The notes under the pieces: generated by a model
What the model was told of the DNA's origin: nothing
The model's input: only the letters and a program-made list of their open reading frames with translations
The model's database searches: none
Program-made: the position numbers and the translations under genes
Shown: piece by piece, positions 17,392 through 25,821 of the stretch
Numbering within the stretch: position 1 is the stretch's first letter
Layout: each line of letters opens with the position of its first letter
Source: Desulfotignum sp.
Lineage (GTDB): Bacteria; Desulfobacterota; Desulfobacteria; Desulfobacterales; Desulfobacteraceae
DNA length: 39,539 bases
NCBI GenBank assembly: GCA_011389555.1
Contig: JAABUD010000168.1
Span: 1-39,539 of the forward strand
Direction: 5' to 3'

Positions 17392-17874
17392 TCAGGCCGG
17401 TGCCGGCGGTTTCCAGCCTTCCAGTGCCAGCAGTTGTTGTTTCACATCCAGCCCGCCGCCGAATCCGGTCAAAGACCCGTTTTTTCCGATGACCCGGTGG
17501 CAGGGGATGACGATGGGAAGGGGGTTTCTCGCATTGGCCATGCCCACGGCCCTTGCCGCGCGGGGATTTCCAACCTGCCGGGCCAGCTCTCCATAGGAGA
17601 GGGTGGTTCCGTATGGCACCCGGGCCAGGGCCTGCCACACCCGGCGCTGAAACGGGGTGCCGGCAAGTGCATAATTCAGGGAAAATCGGGTCAGGGTGTT
17701 GTTGAAATATCTGTCCAGCTGGGACAAGGTATCGGAAAACCGCCGGGGATCTTCGATCCAGTCCGAAGCCGGAGAAATCACTGAGCTGCCTTCGGGAAAA
17801 CAAATATATTCCAGTTTTTTTCTGCCGCCCACCAGCAAGCGGCCCACGGGTGAGTCGTAATAGCAAAAAAACAT
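17392..17874 (-). CDS. ogt: Methylated-DNA-protein-cysteine methyltransferase
   Basis: 160 residues from the ATG at 17874, chosen because GGAGG lies 5 nt upstream; an upstream in-frame start lacks a site. The protein removes methyl groups from O6-methylguanine to its own cysteine, a one-use DNA repair. The active-site PCHRV carries C125, preceded by RAVGMANARNPLPIVI. The helix-turn-helix part FQRRVWQALARVPYGTTLSYGELA is near 75-98, with the arginine finger in NPRAARAVG. It is a little shorter than E. coli Ogt (171) and complete. It lies first in an operon with a phospholipase-like gene and a transporter, an association with no obvious functional reason. Confidence 0.95.
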   Translation of the reverse strand: MFFCYYDSPVGRLLVGGRKKLEYICFPEGSSVISPASDWIEDPRRFSDTLSQLDRYFNNTLTRFSLNYALAGTPFQRRVWQALARVPYGTTLSYGELARQVGNPRAARAVGMANARNPLPIVIPCHRVIGKNGSLTGFGGGLDVKQQLLALEGWKPPAPA

Positions 17875-17966
17875 GATCCCTCCTTTTTTCACGATGTCAA
17901 GACAACCCTGTCTGATCTTTATCAGAGAATGCACTGGAAAGAAACGAAGAATTTACCATTTTGGGT

Positions 17967-17995
17967 TTGAACAAATCCCTGTTTATCCGTATACT
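17967..17995 (+). promoter_or_regulatory. Sigma70 promoter placing the start site on the ATG
   Basis: TTGAAC (17967-17972), 17 nt, TATACT (17990-17995): 4/6 and 5/6 of consensus. The expected start of transcription is close to 18002, which is the A of the ATG of the next gene. No ribosome-binding sequence precedes that ATG. The transcript may therefore be leaderless. Confidence 0.5.
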
Positions 17996-18001
17996 CCATT
18001 C

Positions 18002-19909
18002 ATGGAAATTGAACTGACTGAAATAAAAAACCACCTGTTTTCCCACCCCCCGTTCAGAAACCTGCCCCGGCAGGTGGTGGACGACCTGGTTGCTCATATC
18101 GAGGTGGCTTACTTCCAGGCCGGCACCATGATCCTGGAAAAAGGGCAGGAAAATCAGTTTCTGTTTTTCATCCGCAGCGGTGCCGTGGAACTTTTGAGAA
18201 GCTCCGGCGAACTGTACACACAGTTGGGTGAAGGGGAGTGCTTCGGCCAGTTTGCCCTGCTGCGCAAAAAAAAAGTCCGATATCCGGCCCGTGCCATTGA
18301 AGACACCCTGTTATATAAAATCCCGGATGCCCAGTTCCAGGAACTGGCGGACACCTACGACGGGTTTGCCGATTTCATGGAAGAAGAACGAAGTATCCGG
18401 TTGAAAAATGCCCTGGGCCGATCGGGTCAGGCAAACCGGAATCCGTTGATGATTTCAAAAATTCATACACTGATTCCCCGAAAAATTGTCACGGCCTCAC
18501 CCGACATTTCCATCCAGCAGGCGGCTGAGATCATGACCGAAAACCGGGTGTCTTCCCTGATCCTGGTACGGGACAATCCAAACCAGGACCCCTCTCCCGT
18601 GGCAGGACTGATCACGGACCGGGATCTGCGCAAGCGCGTTATTGTCCCGAACCTGCCGTTGTCCACCCCGGTGAAAGAGATCATGTCCACGGACGTCATC
18701 ACCCTCCAGACGGAAGAATATGCGTTTGAAGCCATACTCGCCATGATGCGGCACAACCTCCACCACCTGCCCGTGCTGGACGGCAAAACGCCGGTGGGCG
18801 TGATCACTGTGTCGGATCTGATCCGGTATGAATCCCATGGATCGGTGTACCTGGTGGGGGATATTTTCCGGCAGACCGACGTGGCCGGACTGGCCGCCAT
18901 GGCGCCGAAAATCAGGCAGCTGTTCATTCAGCTGGTGAACGAGGATGCCAATTCCCATACCATCGGTGCGGCCATCTCCCGGATGGGGATCAGCATTTCC
19001 CAGCGGCTGCTGCAACTGGGGGAAAAAGAGCTGGGACCGCCACCCGTTCCTTACTGCCTGCTGGCATTGGGATCCATGGCCCGGGATGAAATGACCCTGG
19101 TCACGGATCAGGACAACGCGTTTGTCCTGGACGACACCTTTGATCCCAACGCGCATGATCCCTATTTCAAGGCCCTGGCCCGGTTTTTGAGTGACGGCCT
19201 GGACCGGTGCGGTTACCCCTATTGCACCGGGGATATCATGGCCACCCATTCCCAGTGGCGGCAGCCTTTGTCTGCCTGGAAAACCTGTTTTTCCGACTGG
19301 ATCGAGCGGCCTGAGCCGGAAGCGCTGCTTCATTCCTCCATTTTCTTTGACCTGGAAGGCATTTATGGCGAAACCGGTTTTGCCGGACAGCTCAAACAGC
19401 TGATTCTGGAAAAAGCACGGGACAACCAACGGTTTCTGGCCTGCCTGGCCCGGAACGCCCTGCTCAGAAAACCGCCCCTGGGGTTTTTCCGAAAATTTGT
19501 GCTGGAACATGACGGCAAGCACCGGAAAACGTTCAACCTCAAACGCCGGGGATCTTCCCCCATCAGCGACCTGGCACGGGTTCACGCCCTGGCCTGCGGG
19601 GCCCTGCCCGTCAACACCCGGGAACGACTGCTGCAGGTCACGGAAACCACTCTTCTGGCGGAAGGGGTGGGAGACGACCTGCTGGATGCCCTTGAACTGA
19701 TCTGTATGGTCCGCATCCGCCACCAGGCCCGGCAGGCGGAATCCGGCGGGGATGTGGACAACAGTGTCATACCGGAAAGCCTGTCGTCCTTTGAGCGCAA
19801 CCACCTCAAAGACGCGTTCCAGATCGTGTCCCAGGCCCAGTCGTTTCTTAAATTCCGGTACAATGTCTCTCCCGGCATGCAGACCGGCAGGCGGACCGGT
19901 CAGCAATGA
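18002..19909 (+). CDS. cNMP-binding/CBS/DUF294 nucleotidyltransferase-like signalling protein
   Basis: 635 residues from the ATG at 18002. Domains in order: cyclic-nucleotide-binding fold (about 15-135; FGQFALL in place of the usual FGE, so the ribose-binding glutamate is glutamine), two CBS motifs (about 160-275; KIVTASPDISIQQAAEIM and VKEIMSTDVITLQ), the DUF294 nucleotidyltransferase domain (about 330-450; GSMARDEMTLVTDQDN keeps the G-S and metal-binding aspartates), and the helical substrate-binding domain (about 455-620). Proteins of this build are common next to DnaQ-like exonucleases, as here: the next gene overlaps the stop by 4 bp. The ligand and the nucleotidylated target are unknown. 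A role in nucleotide-linked stress signalling is inference. Confidence 0.92.
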   Translation: MEIELTEIKNHLFSHPPFRNLPRQVVDDLVAHIEVAYFQAGTMILEKGQENQFLFFIRSGAVELLRSSGELYTQLGEGECFGQFALLRKKKVRYPARAIEDTLLYKIPDAQFQELADTYDGFADFMEEERSIRLKNALGRSGQANRNPLMISKIHTLIPRKIVTASPDISIQQAAEIMTENRVSSLILVRDNPNQDPSPVAGLITDRDLRKRVIVPNLPLSTPVKEIMSTDVITLQTEEYAFEAILAMMRHNLHHLPVLDGKTPVGVITVSDLIRYESHGSVYLVGDIFRQTDVAGLAAMAPKIRQLFIQLVNEDANSHTIGAAISRMGISISQRLLQLGEKELGPPPVPYCLLALGSMARDEMTLVTDQDNAFVLDDTFDPNAHDPYFKALARFLSDGLDRCGYPYCTGDIMATHSQWRQPLSAWKTCFSDWIERPEPEALLHSSIFFDLEGIYGETGFAGQLKQLILEKARDNQRFLACLARNALLRKPPLGFFRKFVLEHDGKHRKTFNLKRRGSSPISDLARVHALACGALPVNTRERLLQVTETTLLAEGVGDDLLDALELICMVRIRHQARQAESGGDVDNSVIPESLSSFERNHLKDAFQIVSQAQSFLKFRYNVSPGMQTGRRTGQQ

Positions 19910-20655
19910 TTTTTTCCAGACCGTCTGCAACACCGCCTGTGGCACCGGACTGGCCTTCCCGGTTCCGGGCGCTGGAAAAAACAGCCACGGATCCTGAGAT
20001 CAAAGCCTTTTATCAGGCCGGTGCCATTTCCGGAGACACCCCATTGAAACACGTCGCTTTTCTGTCCCTGGATCTGGAAACCACGGGACTGAACATGCAG
20101 ACCGATGCCATCATCAGTATCGGGTTCATTCCCCTGTTCCATGACCGTGTTCTCTGCCAGGGGGCCCGACACCAGGTGATCCGCCCGGATCAAGACCGAC
20201 CGGAACTCCAGACCGTGATTCACGGCATCACTCATGCCAGCGTGGATGCCTCTCCCCGGTTCCGCGCCGTTGTCCCCATGCTGTTACAGGCAATGGCCGG
20301 CCGGGTCATCGTGGCCCATTACAGCCGCATTGAACGTGACTTTTTACGCAGGGCCGTGTCGGATATGACCGGTGATGTCCTGGACTTTCCCGTGGTTGAC
20401 ACCATGGAGATTGAATCCAGAAAACATCCGGTGTCACGTCCCAACCGGTTCCAGCGCTGGATGGGAGCGGAAGCCAGCCCTTCCCTGCGGCTGGCCCGTG
20501 CCCGGGAGCGGTACAATTTACCCGCCTACCGTCCCCACCATGCCCTGACCGATGCGCTGGCTTCCGCCGAACTGTTTCTCGCCCAGATCAAAGATCAGTT
20601 CACCCCGGACACCCCCATATCCGATTTGCTTTATCAACCGCCCGAAAAAGGATAA
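19906..20655 (+). CDS. DnaQ-like 3'-5' exonuclease (DEDDh)
   Basis: 249 residues; the ATG at 19906 overlaps the preceding TGA. ExoI is LDLETTGL with D56 and E58; ExoII follows at VIVAHYSRIERDFL; ExoIII is PHHALTDALASAE, with histidine and aspartate as in DEDDh nucleases. The protein has about 45 extra residues before the nuclease core, also seen in partners of DUF294 proteins. It lacks polymerase or UvrC-like domains, so it is not the replicative epsilon subunit by context. Pairing with the cNMP/CBS/nucleotidyltransferase protein suggests the nuclease is controlled by or acts on products of that protein. The stop is followed 4 nt later by a short ORF leading to the RACo-like gene. Confidence 0.93.
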   Translation: MIFSRPSATPPVAPDWPSRFRALEKTATDPEIKAFYQAGAISGDTPLKHVAFLSLDLETTGLNMQTDAIISIGFIPLFHDRVLCQGARHQVIRPDQDRPELQTVIHGITHASVDASPRFRAVVPMLLQAMAGRVIVAHYSRIERDFLRRAVSDMTGDVLDFPVVDTMEIESRKHPVSRPNRFQRWMGAEASPSLRLARARERYNLPAYRPHHALTDALASAELFLAQIKDQFTPDTPISDLLYQPPEKG

Positions 20656-20659
20656 TGCC

Positions 20660-20734
20660 ATGACAAACAACCACCCGCAACGACAGAATCTGTTTCTTAC
20701 TTTTCAACTCAACACCGGACAAACCATATCATGA
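20660..20734 (+). CDS. Possible 24-residue leader peptide before the RACo-like gene
   Basis: A short reading frame starts with ATG at 20660, preceded by AAAAAGGA with 7-nt spacing, and ends with TGA at 20732-20734, inside the ATG of the next gene (ATGA overlap). It fills the whole gap between two genes. The downstream gene has no good ribosome-binding sequence of its own, so translation of this frame could deliver ribosomes to it. The peptide (starts MTNNHPQRQNLF, ends TGQTIS) resembles nothing I know. Coincidence is possible. Confidence 0.35.
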   Translation: MTNNHPQRQNLFLTFQLNTGQTIS

Positions 20735-22554
20735 CTTCTAACTGCAAGATTGTTTTTGACCCTTTTGGCCGGCGGGTCACTGTGCCGGCCGGCTCCACAC
20801 TCTTTCAAGCCGCGCTTTCCAAAGGCATACTGCTCCGATCCGACTGCGGAGAAAAAGGCACCTGCGGCAAATGCCGGGTGATAGTGGATCATCCGGATTA
20901 TCTGGCGCCCCGGACGGAACAGGAGCAGAAGCTGTTGAAAAAAAGAGGTCCGGACCACCGTCTGGCCTGCCAGGCCCGCATTCTCAAAGGACCGGTCCGG
21001 GTGACGGTTCCGGAAAACCTGGTGGTGGGAAACGAGGTGTTCGGCAAAACCGGTATCCAGGGAAATTTCAGCACAGATCCGGCGGTCCGTAGGTTTCCTC
21101 TAACGGCAGACCAGATCCACGCCGTGGATGACACAACCATTCTCTGCCAGGAAGAAAAAATCCGCCGGGGAGTGGAAACCCGGTTTTCAGAAACCATTTG
21201 TTTCACCTCCCTTGGCCCATTGGCTCAACTGTCCGATCCGTCGGTCTACACCCATGACCTGACCGTGATTGTTCAGGAAAAGGGCCGGGTGATGGCCATC
21301 CATCCGGGCCTGCATCCGGCAGGGACGGGTATCGCTTTTGATATCGGCACCACCACCATTGCCGCCTACCTGTGTGACATGGTCGATGGTACCATCTTGA
21401 CGGCCAAAGCCATGGTCAATCCCCAGCGCCGGTATGGCGAGGATGTGATTTCACGGATTTCCGCCGTGAATGAAAACCCGGATGCGCTAAGGGCCCAGCA
21501 GCAGCTGGCTGCCGGGGCCATGAACCACCTCATCGACACCTGCCTGGAAGAAACCGGCCGAAGCGCGGATACCATCGACCGGATCACCATGGTGGGAAAT
21601 CCCACCATGGAACATCTGATTGCCGGACTCACCCCTCACACCCTGGGAATCGCCCCTTATCTGCCGGTGTTTCAGGATGCCCTTGACCCCGTGTGCAAAG
21701 ATCTGGGACTCCATGCCGGAGACAACGTCCCCGTGTTCATTTTCCCGGTGATTTCCGGATTTCTGGGGGGAGACATTCTGGCGGCCTGTCTGGGGGATCT
21801 GTCCCACACCCGAAAAGAGACCACCCTGATCATCGACATCGGCACCAATGGCGAACTCATGCTCTGCTCGAACGGCAGCATCTGGGCCACCAGCTGTGCC
21901 ACGGGGCCGGCCCTGGAAGGGGCCCAGATATCCAGCGGCATGAGAGCCGCCACCGGGGCGGTCAGCCGTGTGTGGGTGGAAAACGGTACCATTGTCCATG
22001 AAACCATCAACCAGGCCCCGGCCATCGGCATCTGCGGCACGGGAGTGATCGATATTCTGGCGGCCATGCGGAAAACAGGCATCATCAAGGAAGACGGGAA
22101 ATTCGATCCGGCCAAGCCCGGAGTCACCACGGATGACACCGGAACGGGCCGGGCCTTCACGCTGCCGGGAACGGATGTCCAGTTTGTTCTCAAAGACGTC
22201 CGCCAGGTTCAGCTGGCCAAGGCGGCCCTGTCCGTGGGCATTCAGATGATGCTGGAAAAAGCCGGGGTCACCCGGGTGGACCGGACCATTCTCACCGGGG
22301 CGTTCGGTGCCAAATTCGACTGGAAAAATGCCAGAGACATCGGCATGCTCCCGCCCATGATCTGTGAAAACGACATGATCGCCGCGGAAAACCTGGCCGG
22401 CACGGGCGCGGTCATGGCCCTGCTGGACAAAGCCTTTGAAACGGAAGTGCGAACCATGGCCCGGGAGGTGTCATTTATCGAGCTGGCTTCGGAACCCGGA
22501 TTTGTCGAACGGTTTTCTGCGGCCACCCGGTTCCCGGATCTGGAGCAGGATTGA
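20731..22554 (+). CDS. RACo-like corrinoid-protein reductive activator (ferredoxin + ASKHA, DUF4445)
   Basis: 607 residues. The N-terminal ~90 residues are a plant-type [2Fe-2S] domain with C39, C45, C48 and C80 (DCGEKGTCGKC, LAC). A linker follows, then the ASKHA-type ATPase part starting near 200 with IAFDIGTTTIAAYL, and IIDIGTNGELML near 368. This is the layout of RACo and RamA-type proteins, which use ATP to drive electrons uphill and reduce Co(II) corrinoid to the active Co(I) state for methyl transfer. No corrinoid protein or methyltransferase operon is adjacent, but a homocysteine methyltransferase lies 2.3 kb downstream. The partner may be a split methionine synthase or a demethylase elsewhere. 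Length agrees with RACo (about 630). Confidence 0.9.
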   Translation: MTSNCKIVFDPFGRRVTVPAGSTLFQAALSKGILLRSDCGEKGTCGKCRVIVDHPDYLAPRTEQEQKLLKKRGPDHRLACQARILKGPVRVTVPENLVVGNEVFGKTGIQGNFSTDPAVRRFPLTADQIHAVDDTTILCQEEKIRRGVETRFSETICFTSLGPLAQLSDPSVYTHDLTVIVQEKGRVMAIHPGLHPAGTGIAFDIGTTTIAAYLCDMVDGTILTAKAMVNPQRRYGEDVISRISAVNENPDALRAQQQLAAGAMNHLIDTCLEETGRSADTIDRITMVGNPTMEHLIAGLTPHTLGIAPYLPVFQDALDPVCKDLGLHAGDNVPVFIFPVISGFLGGDILAACLGDLSHTRKETTLIIDIGTNGELMLCSNGSIWATSCATGPALEGAQISSGMRAATGAVSRVWVENGTIVHETINQAPAIGICGTGVIDILAAMRKTGIIKEDGKFDPAKPGVTTDDTGTGRAFTLPGTDVQFVLKDVRQVQLAKAALSVGIQMMLEKAGVTRVDRTILTGAFGAKFDWKNARDIGMLPPMICENDMIAAENLAGTGAVMALLDKAFETEVRTMAREVSFIELASEPGFVERFSAATRFPDLEQD

Positions 22555-22585
22555 AATTTTCCAAAGACTGTGGTTCAATCATGCC

Positions 22586-23974
22586 ATGAGTGAAAATGTT
22601 TTCTATTTCATCCTGGTGCAGGCTTCCGCCATTGTGACCGGGATCCTGGTTCTGGGGTCTCTGGGCCACATGGTTTACCAGCGCAGAGAGCCCCCCAGCA
22701 TGATTGCCTGGCTTTTGGCCATTCTTCTGCTGCCGTATATCGCTGTACCGCTGTATTTCATACTCAGAAGCCGGAAACTCAAACGAGGGGAAAAAACAGC
22801 GCTCACGCTGGCACGAAAAGGGGAGATACCGGATACGGACGCCACCCGGATCGATATGGTACTTCGAAACAACGGGATTGCCGGCGCCACCTTCGGCAAC
22901 CGCTTTTTTTTCTATACCGACGGTGTCAAAGCCTATAACATGCTCATGGAGCATATCGCTTCCGCCAGAGAATCCATTCTGATCTCCACCTATGTTCTGA
23001 GTCCCGATTTGGTGGGGAAAAACATCCTTTCGGCCCTGACCCGGAAAGCGTCCCGGGGGGTGCAGGTGAAACTGCTCATCGACTGCATCGGATCTTTGCC
23101 CCTGTACGTCTGGCAGAAACCGCTGCGGAATCTGAGAAAAGCCGGGGGTCAGGTGGCGTTTTACATGCCCCTGCTGACACGGCCGTTCCAGAATTACATC
23201 AATTTGAGAAACCACAGAAAACTGTTCATTTTCGACGATTGCACCGTACTTTCCGGCGGCATGAACATTTCAAACGACTACATGGGTCCTTCCCCGTATG
23301 ATCAGCGATGGGAAGATATTCTTTTTTACGTCCAGGGACCGGCCGTGTTTCATTACCGGGAAATTTTCACGGAAGACTGGAATCATACCGCCGGAGACAA
23401 ACTGGCCCCGCCTGATTTTCTGCCGGAAGCCACCGGAGATGCCGTCCTTCAGGTGGTACCTTCCGGTCCGGACATTCAAAGTGACGCCCTTCACGAAGCC
23501 CTGCTGTTCGCCGTTTTTTCCGCCCAGCAACGCATCTGGATCGTCACCCCGTATTTTGTCCCGGATAAGAGCCTGATGCAGGCCCTGGTCATTGCCAGTC
23601 ACCGGGGTGTGGATGTCAAACTCATCACACCGGCCGCATCCAACCATCTGATCGCCGACCTGAGCCGGTCCGGTTTCATGCGGGACCTGAACGCCCGGGG
23701 GGTGGATGTCTGTCTCTATCAGAAAGGCATGATCCACGCCAAAGCCATCCTCTATGATCGTCGAGGCGTGATCATGGGATCGGCCAATTTTGATCAGCGC
23801 AGTCTGTTTTTGAACTACGAAGTGGTAAGTTTTGCCTATTCCAGGCCCATTATTGACCAATGTGAAGATTGGATGACACAGCTGCTGGCCGACTGCACCT
23901 GTCATATACCCCCGGCCGGCAGATGGCGCCGGCTCAGCGAAAACCTGATGAGTGTATTTGCGCCGCTGCTGTAA
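22586..23974 (+). CDS. cls: Cardiolipin synthase (PLD superfamily)
   Basis: 462 residues from the ATG at 22586. Upstream ATG-like starts run through the end of the RACo gene and are unlikely. Two N-terminal membrane helices (VQASAIVTGILVLGSLG, then IAWLLAILLLPYIAVPLYFIL) anchor it in the inner membrane. Two phospholipase D motifs are present: HRKLFIFDD near residue 212 and HAKAILYDRRG near 392, each HxKx4D, followed by GG-MN and GSANFDQRS. The enzyme joins two phosphatidylglycerols into cardiolipin plus glycerol. Its size fits bacterial Cls (about 480). It begins 31 bp after the RACo-like gene and is followed 20 bp later by an EEP-family gene, a pairing also common for ClsB-like clusters. Confidence 0.92.
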   Translation: MSENVFYFILVQASAIVTGILVLGSLGHMVYQRREPPSMIAWLLAILLLPYIAVPLYFILRSRKLKRGEKTALTLARKGEIPDTDATRIDMVLRNNGIAGATFGNRFFFYTDGVKAYNMLMEHIASARESILISTYVLSPDLVGKNILSALTRKASRGVQVKLLIDCIGSLPLYVWQKPLRNLRKAGGQVAFYMPLLTRPFQNYINLRNHRKLFIFDDCTVLSGGMNISNDYMGPSPYDQRWEDILFYVQGPAVFHYREIFTEDWNHTAGDKLAPPDFLPEATGDAVLQVVPSGPDIQSDALHEALLFAVFSAQQRIWIVTPYFVPDKSLMQALVIASHRGVDVKLITPAASNHLIADLSRSGFMRDLNARGVDVCLYQKGMIHAKAILYDRRGVIMGSANFDQRSLFLNYEVVSFAYSRPIIDQCEDWMTQLLADCTCHIPPAGRWRRLSENLMSVFAPLL

Positions 23975-23994
23975 CCGGTTGGAACTGTAGCGAT

Positions 23995-24753
23995 ATGTTT
24001 AAACCAGATATCCCATTATTGCGGTCCCCGTTGATTCTGGAAAACAAGATCATTCCCTGTGATTTCGGTATTCTGTGCTGGAATGTTCACAAGGAGAATC
24101 TGAAACCCGAGTTCGATACCATGATCGGCAACTGGGTCCGGCAGTTCGGCATGGATATTGTTCTGTTCCAGGAGGCGGTATTTCCGGAAACGCTGCTTTC
24201 CGTGGCCGGACTGTCCTATGCCGCAGCCGCAAACATCCGAATACGACGATTCAATTTCGGGGTGTTGACCGCCGCCACGGCCGACCTTCATGCCAAAACC
24301 GACGTCATGTCCCTGGCCAGGGAAACCATGCTCACCACCCGGAAAAACATTCTCATGACCCGGTACTGGCTGGGCAGCGGGGACCTGCTGCTGGTGGTCA
24401 ATGTACATGCCGTCAATTTCACCTCCCGGGCCTGGTATGAATGGGAATTTACCCGGCTGTTCAAAACCCTTCAGCACCATCACGGCCCGATGATCCTGGC
24501 CGGGGATTTCAACTGCTGGAACCGGTCCCGGCTTCAGATCATCACGAACCTGTCCCGAAAACTCGGCCTGCGGCAGGCCCGGCCAAAACGATCTCATCTG
24601 GTGAAACAGGTATTCGGGTTTGAACTGGACCGCATCTATTTCCGGCAGTTGACACTGCTGCATATGGATGCACTGGAAAACCGCATATTTTCAGACCACA
24701 ACCCGCTGCTGGCAAGATTTTCCTGTATCCTTTCCGGGCGAGAAACATTTTGA
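23995..24753 (+). CDS. Endonuclease/exonuclease/phosphatase-family protein
   Basis: 252 residues from the ATG at 23995 with weak upstream GGA. Signatures of the EEP fold run in order: CWNVHKEN (metal/active Asn), DIVLFQEAVF (catalytic Glu), VVNVHAVNF, LAGDFNCWNRS (Asp/Asn) and SDHNPLLA (final Asp-His pair). All key positions are kept, so it is probably active. The substrate may be a phospholipid, a sugar phosphate or DNA. EEP proteins often sit beside cardiolipin synthases (the E. coli YbhP/ClsB pairing), so a membrane-lipid role is reasonable by context. No signal peptide is visible. Confidence 0.9.
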   Translation: MFKPDIPLLRSPLILENKIIPCDFGILCWNVHKENLKPEFDTMIGNWVRQFGMDIVLFQEAVFPETLLSVAGLSYAAAANIRIRRFNFGVLTAATADLHAKTDVMSLARETMLTTRKNILMTRYWLGSGDLLLVVNVHAVNFTSRAWYEWEFTRLFKTLQHHHGPMILAGDFNCWNRSRLQIITNLSRKLGLRQARPKRSHLVKQVFGFELDRIYFRQLTLLHMDALENRIFSDHNPLLARFSCILSGRETF

Positions 24754-24861
24754 TTGTGTTGTGAAAATTTGTCTGATATTTCTTTGCTGCAGATCGCAGT
24801 GCTTTGAATGCTATCTGCTTTATTTTCAACCAAAAGGGCCGGCCCCTTCAGGAGATTGACA

Positions 24862-25746
24862 ATGCCCCTTATGGAAAAAATTAAAAAACACGGCCTGCTG
24901 TTTGACGGTGCCATGGGATCGATCCTCATTTCCAAAGGCCTGGCAGGAAACGAAGCGGCAGAAACCTGGAACATCCGGCACCCGGATATCATCCGGCAGA
25001 TTCATACGGAGTATCTTGCTGCCGGGGCTGATGGGGTCAGTGCCAACACATACGGGGCATCGTTGCTCAAGCTTGAAAAAACGGGCATGTCTCAGGATTT
25101 TGAAAGGCTCAACCGTGAAGGGGTCCGTCTGGCCAAAACCGCGGGTGATTCCAATCATTATGTGGCTGCGGATTTCGGTGCGATGGGTGACATGCTCGCC
25201 CCTGCCGGCCCGGTTTCATTTGAAACAGCAACAGACTGTTTTGTCCGCCAGGCAGAGATCCTGGAAGATGAGGGGGTTGACCTGTTTCTTGTGGAAACTG
25301 TTTTCGATCTCAATGCCGGCCTTTGTGCGGTTCAGGCCATCCAGTCCGTTTCAAGCAAACCCGTTTTCTGTTCTTTGACTTTCAAGGAAACCCCGAAAGG
25401 GTTTTACACCCTTTTTGGAAATGCGCCGGAACACAGCATGAAGATTCTGGCGGATCACGGTGCTTCCGCGGTGGGGGCCAACTGTTCCCTGGGCAGCGAT
25501 GCCATGGTGCGGCTGGCGGATCAGATTCGTCAATCCGTGGATATCCCGGTGATCATTCAACCCAATGCCGGTATGCCGCAAATCACAGCGGACAACCACA
25601 CGGTTTATCCTGAAAACGATGACCTGTTTGCCGCCAACATGAAAAAAATCCGGGATCTGGGGGTGGAAATCATCGGCGGATGCTGCGGCACAACACCGGA
25701 AACCATCCGGAAAATTCACGGGTTGCTTTCACCGGCCCGCCATTGA
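24862..25746 (+). CDS. Homocysteine S-methyltransferase domain protein
   Basis: 294 residues; the ATG at 24862 has AGGAG 7-8 nt before it. This is the homocysteine-binding domain of cobalamin-dependent methionine synthase as a stand-alone protein. The zinc ligands are C208 in GANCSLG and C274/C275 in GGCCGTTPE. The N-terminal FDGAMGSIL and DGVSANTYGAS strands complete the barrel. Alone, it must take its methyl group from a separate corrinoid protein or methyl donor. In anaerobes MetH is often split, and methylcobalamin must be kept as Co(I), which the RACo-like protein upstream could do. The 108 bp before it (24754-24861) show no convincing promoter. Confidence 0.9.
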   Translation: MPLMEKIKKHGLLFDGAMGSILISKGLAGNEAAETWNIRHPDIIRQIHTEYLAAGADGVSANTYGASLLKLEKTGMSQDFERLNREGVRLAKTAGDSNHYVAADFGAMGDMLAPAGPVSFETATDCFVRQAEILEDEGVDLFLVETVFDLNAGLCAVQAIQSVSSKPVFCSLTFKETPKGFYTLFGNAPEHSMKILADHGASAVGANCSLGSDAMVRLADQIRQSVDIPVIIQPNAGMPQITADNHTVYPENDDLFAANMKKIRDLGVEIIGGCCGTTPETIRKIHGLLSPARH

Positions 25747-25768
25747 TTTTCTGAACGACGTAAAACCC

Positions 25769-25810
25769 AAAAAGCAAGGCAGCCGGATATCCGGCACGGG
25801 CTGTCTTGCT
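25769..25810 (-). terminator. Intrinsic terminator for the CBS-domain gene
   Basis: A 12-bp stem pairs AGCAAGGCAGCC (25773-25784) with GGCTGTCTTGCT (25799-25810), with one G-U pair and a 14-nt loop. On the minus strand the stem runs straight into a short T tract (the AAAAA at 25769-25773 on the plus strand). It lies 12 bp downstream of the CBS gene stop and 30 bp after the homocysteine methyltransferase stop, so it may also slow plus-strand transcription. Confidence 0.7.
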
Positions 25811-25821
25811 GATGGATCACC

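Noticed and set aside
16415-17596. 393-codon plus-strand frame over the phospholipase-like and ogt genes
   Set aside because: Proline/glycine-rich composition without any fold, opposite two recognisable genes.
18497-19945. 482-codon minus-strand frame opposite the cNMP/CBS gene
   Set aside because: Shadow of the real gene in the opposite direction; no domain or start signal.
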